From Streptomyces sp. CoH27 (GTDB taxonomy: Bacteria; Actinomycetota; Actinomycetes; Streptomycetales; Streptomycetaceae): 64,000 bases of DNA. The notes under the pieces are model-generated. The model had not been told where the DNA came from. It saw only the letters and a list, made by a program, of their open reading frames with translations, and made no database searches. Each line of letters opens with the position of its first letter. The first letter of the stretch is position 1. Shown one piece after another: positions 50,835 to 60,092 of this stretch. Made by a program: the position numbers and the translations under genes. The DNA lies in NCBI RefSeq assembly GCF_020181035.1, contig NZ_JAIQYY010000023.1, positions 1 through 64,000 on the forward strand. Reading direction: 5' to 3'.

Positions 50835-51824
50835 CTAGCCGCCGATCGCGGACATCGGCCGGTCCGGCTGCACGAACGACGGGTCGTCCAGGCCCGCCCC
50901 CGCCTTCTTCCCCCACATGGCCAGCCGCCAGATGCGGGCGATCTCCTCGTCCGGGGCGCCGGAGCGCAGGGCCGCGCGCAGGTCGGTCTCCTCGGTGGCG
51001 AACAGGCAGGTGCGTATCTGGCCGTCGGCCGTGAGGCGGGTGCGGTCGCAGGCCGCGCAGAAGGGGCGGGTCACCGAGGCGATGACGCCGACCCGGTCCG
51101 GGCCGCCGTCGACCAGCCAGCGCTCCGCGGGGGCCGAGCCGCGCTCGTCCTGGCCCTCGGGGGTGAGGTCGAAGCGGGTGCGCAGGGAGGTGAGGATGTC
51201 CCCGGCGGTGACCATGCCCTCGCGCTTCCAGCCGTGCTGGGCGTCGAGCGGCATCTGCTCGATGAAGCGCTGTTCGTAGCCGTGCTCGATCGCCCAGGCC
51301 AGCAGGTCGGGGGCCTCGTCGTCGTTCAGACCCGGCATCAGCACCGAGTTGATCTTGACGGGGGTGAGGCCCGCCTCGTGGGCGGCTTCCAGGCCCTCGA
51401 TGACGTCCTTGTGCCGGTCGCGGCGGGTGAGGGTCTTGAAGACGTCCGGGCGCAGGGTGTCCAGGGAGACGTTGACCCGGTCCAGGCCTGCCGCCTTCAG
51501 GGCCGCCGCGGTGCGCTTGAGGCCGATGCCGTTGGTCGTCAACGAGGTCTGGGGGCGGGGGGTGAGGGCCGCGACGCGCTCGACGATGCCGACCAGACCC
51601 GGGCGCAGCAGGGGCTCGCCGCCGGTGAAGCGGACCTCCTCGATGCCGAGCATGCGCACCGCGATGTCGATGAGGCGGACGATCTCGTCGTCCGTGAGCA
51701 GGTCGGGCTTGGCCAGCCACTGCAGGCCCTCCTCGGGCATGCAGTAGGTGCAGCGCAGATTGCACCGGTCGGTCAGCGAGACCCTCAGGTCGGTGGCCAC
51801 TCGGCCGTAGGTGTCGATGAGCAC
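50835..51824 (-). CDS. moaA: GTP 3',8-cyclase (molybdenum cofactor synthesis)
   Basis: This 329-residue radical SAM enzyme has the N-terminal cluster motif CNLRCTYC (Cys21, Cys25, Cys28), TGGEPLLRPGL, and the C-terminal second cluster CAACDRTRLTADGQIRTCLF (three Cys). The chain ends with the functional double glycine (MSAIGG). It forms the first intermediate of molybdopterin from GTP together with MoaC, which is not in this window. The ATG MLIDTYGRVATDLRVSLTDR is the family start. Confidence 0.96.
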   Translation of the reverse strand: MLIDTYGRVATDLRVSLTDRCNLRCTYCMPEEGLQWLAKPDLLTDDEIVRLIDIAVRMLGIEEVRFTGGEPLLRPGLVGIVERVAALTPRPQTSLTTNGIGLKRTAAALKAAGLDRVNVSLDTLRPDVFKTLTRRDRHKDVIEGLEAAHEAGLTPVKINSVLMPGLNDDEAPDLLAWAIEHGYEQRFIEQMPLDAQHGWKREGMVTAGDILTSLRTRFDLTPEGQDERGSAPAERWLVDGGPDRVGVIASVTRPFCAACDRTRLTADGQIRTCLFATEETDLRAALRSGAPDEEIARIWRLAMWGKKAGAGLDDPSFVQPDRPMSAIGG

Positions 51825-52015
51825 GTGGGCCCCCTCCCTCGTCCCGGAGTATTCGGGTTGCGTTACCTGCGAGCCTACGTGACGCCGCTGACAACGACAG
51901 CGACCCGATCCGACGAGGTACGACGCGGCCGCGTCGTAGGACCGTACAGTCCTGGCCGACGCGGCCGTCGTACGAAGGTGTCCGTGCTGGTGTCAGGCTG
52001 GTGCCGGCGCTGGTG
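51825..52015. other. Gap between the moaA and actP genes with an 18-20 bp palindrome
   Basis: The 191-bp gap has no gene. TACGACGCGGCCGCGTCGTA (51919-51938) is a perfect palindrome. A direct repeat of GCTGGTGTCAG-like words occurs near 51984 and 52009. The palindrome may be a terminator for actP (leftward) or an operator for moaA. Confidence 0.5.
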
Positions 52016-53635
52016 TCAGTGCGCTCCGGTGCCGGTCAGGGACCGCACCTCCAGTTCGGCGTACTTGCCGGCGTCCGGGACCTCCTTCGACAGCAGGGTG
52101 CCCACAGCGCCGAGCAGGAAGCCGACGGGGATGGAGATGATGCCGGGGTTCTCCAGCGGGAACCAGTGGAAGTCGACGCCGGGGAACATCGAGGCCGGGC
52201 TGCCGGAGACCACCGGTGAGAACAGCACCAGGCCGACCGCGGTGACCAGGCCGCCGTAGATCGACCACAGGGCGCCGGAGGTGGTGAACCGCTTCCAGAA
52301 CAGGCTGTAGAGGATGGTGGGCAGGTTCGCGGAGGCGGCGACCGCGAAGGCGAGGGCGACCAGGCCGGCCACGTTCAGGTCGCGGGCGAGGGCGCCGAGG
52401 ACGATGGAGACGGCGCCGATGCCGACGGTCGCCCAGCGGGCCGCGCCGATCTCCTGCTTCTCGGTGGCCTGCCCCTTCCTGATGACGTTGGCGTAGATGT
52501 CGTGCGCGAAGGACGACGAGGAGGCCAGGGTCAGGCCCGCGACGACCGCGAGGATCGTGGCGAAGGCGACCGCGGAGATCGTGGCGAGCAGGACGGCGCC
52601 CCAGTTGGAGTCGACGCCGCCCAGGTGCAGCGCCAGCAGGGGGGCCGCGGTGTTGCCGGCCTTGTTGGAGGCGATGATCTCGGCCGGCTTGATCAGCGCG
52701 GCGGCGCCGAAGCCGAGGGCGAGGGTCATCAGGTAGAAGGCGCCGATCAGACCGATCGCCCAGATCACCGATTTCCGGGCGGCCTTCGCCGTCGGCACGG
52801 TGTAGAAGCGGATCAGGATGTGCGGCAGGCCCGCGGTGCCGAGGACCAGGGCGAGGCCGAGCGAGAGGAAGTCCAGCTTGGTGGTGCCGGTGGCGCCGTA
52901 CTTCAGGCCGGGCTCCAGGAAGGCGGAACCCTTCCCGCTGTTGTCGGCGGCCCTGCCGAGCAGATCGGAGACGTTGAAGTGGAACTTCAGCAGGACCAGG
53001 AACGTCAGCAGCAGGGCACCCAGGATGAGCAGGACGGCCTTGACCATCTGGACCCAGGTCGTGCCCTTCATGCCGCCGATGGTGACGTAGACGATCATCA
53101 GGACGCCGACCAGGGCGACGATGCCGATCTTGCCGCCGTCGCTGGTGATGCCCAGGAGGAGGGAGACCAGGACGCCCGCGCCCGCCATCTGGGCCAGCAG
53201 GTAGAAGATCGAGACGACGATGGTGGAGACGCCGGCCGCCGTGCGGACCGGGCGCTGGCGCATGCGGTAGGCCAGCACGTCGCCCATGGTGTAGCGGCCG
53301 GAGTTGCGCAGCGGCTCGGCGACCAGGAGCAGGGCGACGAGCCAGGCGACCAGGAAGCCGATGGAGTACAGGAAGCCGTCGTAGCCGAAGAGGGCGATGG
53401 CGCCGGCGATGCCGAGGAAGGACGCGGCGGACATGTAGTCGCCGGAGACGGCGAGACCGTTCTGGAAGCCGGTGAACTGGCGTCCGCCGGCGTAGAAGTC
53501 GGCCGCGTCCTTCGTCTGGCGGCCGGCCCAGACGGTGATGACGAGGGTCGCGGCGACGAACACCGCGAACAGGGTGATGATCAGCGGCCGGTGCTGGCTC
53601 GCCTCGCCGGCGGCCACCGTGATCGCGGGGCTCAT
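52016..53635 (-). CDS. actP: Cation/acetate symporter (sodium:solute symporter family)
   Basis: This 539-residue membrane protein of the SSS family has about 13 helices. ActP-type signatures are WAGRQTKDAADFYAGGRQFT near residue 40, FQNGLAVSGDYMSAASFLGI, and IGGMKGTTWVQMVKAVLLIL. The later loop FSPVVSGSPAS and the end EVRSLTGTGAH are also characteristic. It imports acetate and related short acids with a cation. It overlaps the DUF485 gene stop by 4 bp (ATGA), the standard yjcH-actP arrangement. Confidence 0.94.
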   Translation of the reverse strand: MSPAITVAAGEASQHRPLIITLFAVFVAATLVITVWAGRQTKDAADFYAGGRQFTGFQNGLAVSGDYMSAASFLGIAGAIALFGYDGFLYSIGFLVAWLVALLLVAEPLRNSGRYTMGDVLAYRMRQRPVRTAAGVSTIVVSIFYLLAQMAGAGVLVSLLLGITSDGGKIGIVALVGVLMIVYVTIGGMKGTTWVQMVKAVLLILGALLLTFLVLLKFHFNVSDLLGRAADNSGKGSAFLEPGLKYGATGTTKLDFLSLGLALVLGTAGLPHILIRFYTVPTAKAARKSVIWAIGLIGAFYLMTLALGFGAAALIKPAEIIASNKAGNTAAPLLALHLGGVDSNWGAVLLATISAVAFATILAVVAGLTLASSSSFAHDIYANVIRKGQATEKQEIGAARWATVGIGAVSIVLGALARDLNVAGLVALAFAVAASANLPTILYSLFWKRFTTSGALWSIYGGLVTAVGLVLFSPVVSGSPASMFPGVDFHWFPLENPGIISIPVGFLLGAVGTLLSKEVPDAGKYAELEVRSLTGTGAH

Positions 53636-53988
53636 GCGCCGCCCTCCATCCGGGACTTGATGGCTTCCGCCTTGGGGTCGAGCTCGGCGGCGGCGTGCCG
53701 CGCGTACCACCAGGCGATGAGGAACGTGGTGAGGAACTGGGCGAGGCCCAGGACGAGGGCGACGTTGACGTTCCCGGCGATCCTGGTGCCCATGAAGCCG
53801 TCCGCGTAGTTGGAGAGCAGGACGTAGAGCAGGTACCAGGCGGTGAAGGCGATGGTGAGCGGGAAGGCGAACGAGCGGTGGGCGCGGCGCAGTTCGCCGA
53901 ACTCCGCGCTCTGCTGCACCTCTGCGAACTCCTCGGTGGAGGGAAGGTTGGTCCCCGACCGTGCGGGGGGCGGTGTCTCGGTGGCCAC
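53632..53988 (-). CDS. DUF485 (YjcH-like) membrane protein
   Basis: This 118-residue protein has two membrane helices (AFPLTIAFTAWYLLYVLLSN and VALVLGLAQFLTTFLIAWWY) preceded by FGELRRAHRSFAFPL, the DUF485 signature. Members always precede acetate permease and probably modulate or assemble it. Stop overlaps the actP start. Confidence 0.93.
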   Translation of the reverse strand: MATETPPPARSGTNLPSTEEFAEVQQSAEFGELRRAHRSFAFPLTIAFTAWYLLYVLLSNYADGFMGTRIAGNVNVALVLGLAQFLTTFLIAWWYARHAAAELDPKAEAIKSRMEGGA

Positions 53989-54253
53989 GGAGGTCTCCTC
54001 GCGTTCGCGGATGCCATGGACGACGGGAGGCTCGATCGTGCTCGTGCTCCCTGCCCAAGGTCCACGGCGCCACGCGAGGACCGGTTCAAGTCCTATGAGT
54101 TGATCCGCAAGCGGTCTTGTCGAGTCATTGCCAAGTCATTGATGATCGGTAAGCCGGCGAGATAGCTTCACCCCGCACCACTCGTCATGTACCTGCCCGA
54201 GCCGCACCACCCGTGTCTCGGGCGGTTCCGTATCCGGATGAAGTGGAGATCCC
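53989..54253. other. Divergent promoter region between DUF485-actP and the S8 protease
   Basis: The 265-bp region contains no gene. GAGTCATTGCCAAGTCATTGATG (two GTCATTG words 10 bases apart at about 54122 and 54135) is the most AT-rich part. Promoters for both divergent genes are expected here but were not resolved. Confidence 0.45.
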
Positions 54254-55786
54254 ATGGCTCATCTGCGTTCCAGACGCCGGCTCGCGCTCGCCGTGCCCGT
54301 CGTGCTGTCCCTGACCGCCTCGCTCGGCTTCCTGCCGGCGGCGGCCTCGGCGGCACCGGCCACGGCACCGGCGGCGCGGGCGGCGGAGACCGGCCCGAAC
54401 CTCTCGTACGTGGTCAACACCCGGACCGACCACCGCACGATCGAGTCGGTCGAGCGGGAGATCACGCGCAACGGCGGTTCCGTCGTGGCCGGTTACGACC
54501 GGATCGGGGTGATCGTCGTCGACTCCGCCGACCCGGACTTCGCCAAGGAGATCCGCGCGGTGCCCGGGGTGGACTCGGCCGGTGCCACCCGTACCGCGCC
54601 GCTGCCCGCCCAGTCCACCACCGACGAGGGCGCCCCGAAGACGCTGAGCGCCGAGGAGATCGCCGCGGCCGAGGCGAAGGCGACGGCGGGGCAGGACCCG
54701 CTGGAGCCGCTGCAGTGGGACCTGCCGGCCATCAAGGCGGACAAGGCGCACGAGAAGACGCTGGGCAGCCCGGACGTCACGGTCGGGGTCATCGACACCG
54801 GTGTGGACGACACCCACCCGGACATCGCGCCCAACTTCAACCGCGCGGACTCCGTCAACTGCGTGTCCGGCAAGCCCGACACGACGGACGGCGCCTGGCG
54901 GCCGAGCGCGCAGGAAAGCCCGCACGGCACGCATGTGGCCGGTGAGATCGCGGCGGCGAAGAACGGTATCGGCATCACCGGCGTGGCACCGGGCGTCAAG
55001 GTGGCCGGTATCAAGGCCGCCGCCGGCTCGCAGGGGTTCTTCTACACGGAGGCCGTGGTCTGCAGCTTCGTGTGGGCGGCGGAGCATCACATCGACGTGA
55101 CCAACAACAGCTATTACACCGACCCGTGGTACTTCAACTGCACCGACGACCCGGACCAGAAGGCGCTGGTGGACGCCATCACGCGGGCCTCGCGGTATGC
55201 GGAGAAGAAGGGCACGGTCAACGTCGCGGCGGCGGGCAACGAGAACTACGACCTCGCGTCCGACGCGATCACCGACCCGTCCTCCCCGGACGACGGCACC
55301 CCGTCGGACCGCGTGATCGACCCGCACACGTGCTACGACATTCCGACCCAGCTGCCGGGTGTCGTCACCGTCGCGGCGACCGGCGCGAAGGGCCTGAAGT
55401 CGTCGTTCTCGAACTACGGCCTCGGTGTGATCGACATCGCGGCGCCGGGCGGCGACTCGACCGCCTACCAGAAGCCGGAGCCCCCGGCGACGAGCGGTCT
55501 CATCCTGGGTCCGCTGCCGGGCGGCAAGTGGGGCTATATGGCCGGTACGTCGATGGCGACCCCGCATGTCGCGGGTGTTGCCGCATTGATCAAGTCAACC
55601 CATCCGCATGCTCCGGCGAGCCTGGTGAAGGCGCTGCTGTACGCGGAGGCCGACGCCACGCCGTGCACGGACCCGTACGACATCAACGGTGACGGCAAGG
55701 CCGACGCGGTGTGCGAGGGGGCGAAGAACTACAACGGCTTCTACGGCTTCGGCACGGCGGACGCGCTGGCCGCGGTGACCAAGTAG
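54254..55786 (+). CDS. Secreted subtilisin-like serine protease (S8)
   Basis: This 510-residue protein has a signal peptide (1-33, ending ASA) and an N-terminal prodomain (about 45-150). The S8 catalytic domain follows, with Asp181 in VIDTGVDDTHPDI, His224 in SPHGTHVAGEIA, oxyanion Asn329 in VAAAGNEN, and Ser433 in GTSMATPHVAGVAALI. It is an extracellular protease processed by removing its propeptide. From memory, SCO1824 of S. coelicolor is the counterpart. The ATG has GGAGATCCC upstream. Confidence 0.95.
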   Translation: MAHLRSRRRLALAVPVVLSLTASLGFLPAAASAAPATAPAARAAETGPNLSYVVNTRTDHRTIESVEREITRNGGSVVAGYDRIGVIVVDSADPDFAKEIRAVPGVDSAGATRTAPLPAQSTTDEGAPKTLSAEEIAAAEAKATAGQDPLEPLQWDLPAIKADKAHEKTLGSPDVTVGVIDTGVDDTHPDIAPNFNRADSVNCVSGKPDTTDGAWRPSAQESPHGTHVAGEIAAAKNGIGITGVAPGVKVAGIKAAAGSQGFFYTEAVVCSFVWAAEHHIDVTNNSYYTDPWYFNCTDDPDQKALVDAITRASRYAEKKGTVNVAAAGNENYDLASDAITDPSSPDDGTPSDRVIDPHTCYDIPTQLPGVVTVAATGAKGLKSSFSNYGLGVIDIAAPGGDSTAYQKPEPPATSGLILGPLPGGKWGYMAGTSMATPHVAGVAALIKSTHPHAPASLVKALLYAEADATPCTDPYDINGDGKADAVCEGAKNYNGFYGFGTADALAAVTK

Positions 55787-55851
55787 GGCCCGGCCGCGGG
55801 TGGCTGGCGGAGGCGCGTAACGGCCACCCGCCCGTACGGCATGATCCGGCC

Positions 55852-56370
55852 ATGAACTCATTTCAGGATCCGGCGGCCTGGGAGCCCGCGCCGGTGCGGC
55901 CCCGCGCCTGGCTGATACGGCGCTTCGTGCTGAGTGCCGCCTACCGGCCGGTGCACTGGCTGTGGGTGTTGCTCGTCTGGGGCTTCGTGCTGGGCTTCGC
56001 CGCGCTGGCGGAGATCGTCACGACGTTCAGCGACCGGGCCGAGAACGCCGCCGGCCGGTTCCTCGACCGGCTGACGGCCCGGACGGCGCTCCCCCGCTGG
56101 TGCGTCGGCCGGCGGGAGATGCGGCACGAAGGGGACGGCGCCTACTACCGGGCGCTGGTCGACGAGGCCGTCACCCGCCGGACCGAGCAGGTCGCGCAGC
56201 CGAAGCCGGCGGTACCGCGCGAGTGGACGGTGCCCGTGCGCGACTACCGGGGCGCGGGGGCCCGGTACGTCGCCGAGCGGGCGCAGGCGCAAGGCTGGCA
56301 GCTGCGGCCGTCCGACGTCCGCAAGGAGGTGAGCCTGTACTGGCCTCACCCTGCCTCCCCCACGGGTTGA
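55852..56370 (+). CDS. Membrane-associated protein of unknown function
   Basis: This 172-residue protein has a proline-rich start MNSFQDPAAWEPAPVRPRAW and one membrane helix (PVHWLWVLLVWGFVLGFAAL). A soluble C-terminal part follows, with DGAYYRALVDEAVTRRTEQV and a DYRGAGARYVAERAQAQGWQ stretch. No known domain was recognised. Its stop codon is inside the first of two inverted repeats that precede the CoA-transferase gene. Confidence 0.7.
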   Translation: MNSFQDPAAWEPAPVRPRAWLIRRFVLSAAYRPVHWLWVLLVWGFVLGFAALAEIVTTFSDRAENAAGRFLDRLTARTALPRWCVGRREMRHEGDGAYYRALVDEAVTRRTEQVAQPKPAVPREWTVPVRDYRGAGARYVAERAQAQGWQLRPSDVRKEVSLYWPHPASPTG

Positions 56371-56395
56371 TTCAATCAATATTGATCGATCAATA
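56367..56395. promoter_or_regulatory. Two adjacent AT-rich inverted repeats (operator region)
   Basis: TTGATT-C-AATCAA (56367-56379) is directly followed by TATTGATCGATCAATA (56380-56395), a perfect 16-bp palindrome. Both share the TTGAT half-site. They lie just upstream of the CoA-transferase gene, and a TAGTGT box (56401-56406) 4 bases before its ATG suggests a leaderless message. Two dimers of a TetR- or MarR-type regulator could bind here; no such gene is adjacent. Confidence 0.55.
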
Positions 56396-56410
56396 ATGCA
56401 TAGTGTAGTC

Positions 56411-57805
56411 ATGACTGCTGATATCGAGGTGGCATGGTCTGCACTGGGCGGCGATCCCGCCCTCCTCTCCCGGGTGACGGCGGTCCAGCGGCCGGGCGCC
56501 CTTCCGGCGCGGCTTCCCGTACGGCAGCTGGCACGCGCGTGTGTCGGCGCCTGCGCGCTGGCCGCCGCGGAGCTGGCGGCCCGCCGGGCCGGGCTCGCCG
56601 AGGTGCCCGCCGTCCGGGTCGACGACGGCGCCGTCGCGACCGCCTTCCACAGCGAGCGGCAGCTGCTGGTCGACGGGCGGGCGCCGGTCGCCTTCGCGCC
56701 GCTGTCGCGGTTCTGGCGGACGGCCGACGGCTGGGTGCGCACCCACGCCAACTACCCGCACCACCGGGCCCGGTTGCTCGGCGCACTGGGCCTGCCGGCG
56801 GACGCCTCGGCGCAGGACACGGCCGCGCGGCTCGCCGAACGGCCCGCCCTGGAGGTCGAGGAGGCGGTCTACGGCGCCGGCGGCCTCGCCGTGGCCCTGC
56901 GCGGCCCGAAGGAGTGGGCGGCCACCGGGCAGGCCGCCGAGGTGGCCGCGCGCCCGCTGGTCGAGCGCGAGCGCCCGGACGCGGCCCACGCGCGCGTGCT
57001 TCCCCCGCTCGACCCCGGCGCCACCCCCCTGCTGCCCGCCGCCGGACTGCGCGTCCTCGACCTGACCCGGGTCCTCGCCGGTCCCGTCGCCACCCGCACC
57101 CTCGCCCTGCTGGGCGCGGACGTACTGCGCCTGGACGCCCCCTGGCTGCCCGAACTCCCCGACCAGCACGCCGACACGGGCTTCGGCAAGCGGTCGGCCA
57201 CGCTCGACCTCGGCACCGACCGCGCCGCCTTCGAGGAGCTGCTGGCATCGGCGGACGTCGTCGTCACCGGCTACCGGCCGGGCGCCCTCGACCGGTTCGG
57301 GCTCTCTCCGCAGGCGCTGATCGAGCGCCGGCCCGGGCTGGTCGTGGCGCAGGTCTCGGCGTGGGGCGCGTACGGCCCCTGGGGCGCGCGGCGTGGCTTC
57401 GACAGCCTGGTGCAGGTCGCCACCGGCATCGCGGTGACCGAGGGCTCGGCGGACGCGCCGGGTGTGCTCCCCGCGCAGGCGCTCGACCACGGCACCGGCT
57501 ATCTGCTGGCGGCGGCCGTCCTGCGGGCGCTGACCGAGCGGTCGTACGACGGCGGCGGCCGGTCGGTGCGGCTGGCGCTGGCCCGGACGGCCCACTGGCT
57601 GACCGACGGGATCCGGCCGCCCGCGGACACGGGAACGCCGGCCACGGGTGCGCCGTACGAGGGCCCGGACGCCTGGCTGGCCGAGACGGACGGCCCGCTC
57701 GGCCGGCTGCGGCACGCCGTGGCGCCGGTGGCCTTCGCGGGCGGCCCCGAGGGCTGGGCGGCGCCTCCGGTGCCCTGGGGGTCGTCACCGGCCCGCTGGC
57801 GGTGA
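56411..57805 (+). CDS. CoA transferase, CaiB/BaiF family (family III)
   Basis: This 464-residue protein has a divergent N-terminal half. The second half has LRVLDLTRVLAGPVATRTLA, LLGADVLRLDAP, VTGYRPGALDRFGLSPQALI, YGPWGARRGFDSLVQVATGI and ALDHGTGYLLAAAVLRALTE. These are the class III CoA transferase core strands with the FDSLVQ region. It moves CoA between carboxylic acids; substrate unknown. The ATG at 56411 is preceded by no ribosome site; an earlier in-frame ATG at 56396 lies within the promoter region. Confidence 0.85.
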   Translation: MTADIEVAWSALGGDPALLSRVTAVQRPGALPARLPVRQLARACVGACALAAAELAARRAGLAEVPAVRVDDGAVATAFHSERQLLVDGRAPVAFAPLSRFWRTADGWVRTHANYPHHRARLLGALGLPADASAQDTAARLAERPALEVEEAVYGAGGLAVALRGPKEWAATGQAAEVAARPLVERERPDAAHARVLPPLDPGATPLLPAAGLRVLDLTRVLAGPVATRTLALLGADVLRLDAPWLPELPDQHADTGFGKRSATLDLGTDRAAFEELLASADVVVTGYRPGALDRFGLSPQALIERRPGLVVAQVSAWGAYGPWGARRGFDSLVQVATGIAVTEGSADAPGVLPAQALDHGTGYLLAAAVLRALTERSYDGGGRSVRLALARTAHWLTDGIRPPADTGTPATGAPYEGPDAWLAETDGPLGRLRHAVAPVAFAGGPEGWAAPPVPWGSSPARWR

Positions 57806-57905
57806 GCGCGCGGTCGGCCGGAAATCTGCGTTTGCGTGGAATGCCGAACTGCCAGTTGTTATCCGGTACTTGCCCGGTTCTGTGCCGACTGGCGAAGATC
57901 GCGGG

Positions 57906-58898
57906 ATGAGCGCGATGCGACCGACCGCCGAGGCGACGGAAGAGGGCGGCACCGGCCGGACCGTCGCCCTCCTCGCCCTGACCGCGCTGGGCGCCCTGAT
58001 CCCGCTGCTCGGGCCGTCGGCGGCGCTGCACGGCACCGGGGAGGCCGCCGCGCCGGGCGTGGGCGGCATCGGTCTGCTGCGGACGGTGCTGTTCGCCGCG
58101 CTGAGCGTGCCGCTGGGCGAGCTGTTCGTGCGGGGACTGGCCCGGCGGCTGCCCGGCGCCCCGCCCGAACGGCCGAGCAGCTGGGCGGCGTTCGCCGCAG
58201 CGGCCGGCTTCCTCGCCGCGCTGGCGCTCGCCTCGGTGGTGTCCGCCGGCGATCTGATCCCGCACAGCCTGGGCCAGATCGACGTCGGCGGGCTCTACGG
58301 CTCCCGAGACGGCAAACTGGCCCTGCTGGAGGTCAACGCCTTCCTGCTGGCGGGCCTGTGCGCGCTCTCCCGGCACCCGGCGGCGCAGGTGTGGCCGCTG
58401 GCCGCGGCGGTGGTCGCGGAGGCGCTGCGCGCGCACCCCGCGACCGAGCACGGCTCGCTGACCGGCGCGGCGCTGACTTCGGTGCACCTGACGTGCGCGG
58501 CGCTGTGGACCGGCGGGCTGCCGTACGCCCTGCGCACGCTCAGGCTGTGGCGCGGCGATCCGGCGGGGGCCGCACTGCTGGGCCACTACGCGCGCGTGGC
58601 GCTGGTCCTGCTGGCGGCCATCACCGCGACGGGCGTGTGGAGTTCGCTGCGGCGGATGCCGGCGGCCACGATCCTGGACCAGCTGACGACGACGGCGTAC
58701 GGACGCGCCCTGCTGGCCAAGGTCGTCCTGGTCGCCGTCGTCGCCCTGCTCGCCCTATGGGCCCGGATCCGGCTGCGGCGCGCGCCGGACCCGCTGGCCG
58801 CGTCCGTGCCCGCGCGGGCCGAGGTGATCGCCCTGGGCGCGGTCGTGGCGGTCTCGGGCCTGCTCACGGCGCTGCCCCTGCCGATCCGCTGGACCTAG
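57906..58898 (+). CDS. CopD-family copper resistance membrane protein
   Basis: This 330-residue protein has about eight membrane helices (VALLALTALGALIPLLGP, LRTVLFAALSVPLGELFV, WAAFAAAAGFLAALALASVV and others). It has the CopD-type pattern LTSVHLTCAALWTGGLPYAL, then YARVALVLLAAITATGVWSS and then TAYGRALLAKVVLVAVVALL, with the conserved HL..A..W.GG motif. CopD takes part in copper uptake or handling. It lacks a CopC domain. The start ATG 57906 is uncertain; a second ATG is 9 bases later. Confidence 0.88.
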   Translation: MSAMRPTAEATEEGGTGRTVALLALTALGALIPLLGPSAALHGTGEAAAPGVGGIGLLRTVLFAALSVPLGELFVRGLARRLPGAPPERPSSWAAFAAAAGFLAALALASVVSAGDLIPHSLGQIDVGGLYGSRDGKLALLEVNAFLLAGLCALSRHPAAQVWPLAAAVVAEALRAHPATEHGSLTGAALTSVHLTCAALWTGGLPYALRTLRLWRGDPAGAALLGHYARVALVLLAAITATGVWSSLRRMPAATILDQLTTTAYGRALLAKVVLVAVVALLALWARIRLRRAPDPLAASVPARAEVIALGAVVAVSGLLTALPLPIRWT

Positions 58899-58902
58899 CG
58901 GG

Positions 58903-59952
58903 TCACCGGCCGCCTGTGACCAGGACCTTGAGGGCGGTGCGCTCGTCCATCGCCTTGTAGCCCTCGGGGACGTCCTCGATGCCGACGGTCATGTCGAACA
59001 CCGGCGAGGGGTCGATCGTGCCGTCCAGGACGTCGGGGAGCAGGTCGGGGATGTAGGCGCGGACCGGGGCGACGCCGCCGCGCAGGGCGATGTTCCGGTC
59101 GAACATGACGCCAAGATCCAGACCGGTGCCGCTGCCGTGCGGGACGCCGACGAAACCGATCGCGCCGCCGGCCCGGGTGATGTCGACGGCCGTACGCATG
59201 GACTGCTCGGTGCCGACGGCCTCGACGACGGCGTGCGCGCCCTGACCGCGCGTCAGCTCGCGGACGGCCTCGACGGCGGCCTCCCCGCGTTCGGCGACGA
59301 CCTCCGTGGCGCCGAAGCGGCGCGCGATGTCGGTGCGGACCTCGTGCCGGCCGAGGGCGATGATGCGCTCGGCGCCGAGCCGCTTGGCGGCCAGTACCGC
59401 GCAAAGGCCGACCGCGCCGTCACCGACGACCGCGACCGTGGCGCCGGGGCGGGCGCCCGCGCCGAGGGCGGCGTGATGGCCGGTGCCGAGCACGTCGGAG
59501 AGGGTCAGCAGCGCCGACAGCAGGCGGTCGTCGGAGGCCGCCTCCTTGGGCAGCTGGACCAGGGTGCCGTCGGCGAACGGCACGCGCACGGCCTCGCCCT
59601 GGCCGCCGTCGTAGCCGACGGAGCCCCAGAAGCCGCCGTGCTCGCACGACGTCGTCAGGCCCTCGCGGCAGTAGTCGCACACGCCGTCGGACCACACGAA
59701 CGGCGCGACCACCAGGTCACCGCGCCGCACGGTCGACACTTCCGAGCCGGTCTCCTCGACGACACCGAGGAACTCGTGCCCGATACGCTGCCCCGGCTGC
59801 CGGGCCGCCTCACCCCGGTAGGCCCACAGGTCGCTGCCGCAGATGCAGGCGCGCAGCACCCGTACGACGGCGTCGGTGGGCAGCTGCACCACGGGGTCGG
59901 GGACGTCCTCCACGCGCATGTCGTACGGGGCGTGGATGGTGGTGGCGCGCAT
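58903..59952 (-). CDS. Zinc-dependent alcohol dehydrogenase (MDR family)
   Basis: This 349-residue protein binds catalytic zinc through Cys38 in RACICGSDLWAYR and His59-Glu60 in GHEFLGVV. A structural cysteine cluster has Cys92, Cys95 and Cys103 (VCDYCREGLTTSCEH). The Rossmann motif VVGDGAVGLCAVLAAKRLGA lies in the second half. It oxidises or reduces an alcohol/aldehyde with NAD(P); substrate unknown. Only three cysteines are visible in the structural site, one less than usual. AAGGA lies 10 bases before the ATG. Confidence 0.88.
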   Translation of the reverse strand: MRATTIHAPYDMRVEDVPDPVVQLPTDAVVRVLRACICGSDLWAYRGEAARQPGQRIGHEFLGVVEETGSEVSTVRRGDLVVAPFVWSDGVCDYCREGLTTSCEHGGFWGSVGYDGGQGEAVRVPFADGTLVQLPKEAASDDRLLSALLTLSDVLGTGHHAALGAGARPGATVAVVGDGAVGLCAVLAAKRLGAERIIALGRHEVRTDIARRFGATEVVAERGEAAVEAVRELTRGQGAHAVVEAVGTEQSMRTAVDITRAGGAIGFVGVPHGSGTGLDLGVMFDRNIALRGGVAPVRAYIPDLLPDVLDGTIDPSPVFDMTVGIEDVPEGYKAMDERTALKVLVTGGR

Positions 59953-60092
59953 GGCGAGGGTCCTTCTCGTACGGGGGCGTGCGGTGCGCTCAGGGGGTGT
60001 GCGAGCGCACCTCACCGTACGCCGCCGCGACCGGGCCCCGCGCGACGAGGGGTGCGCCGGCCGGGACGAGGGTGCGCCGGCCGGCTCGCCCG

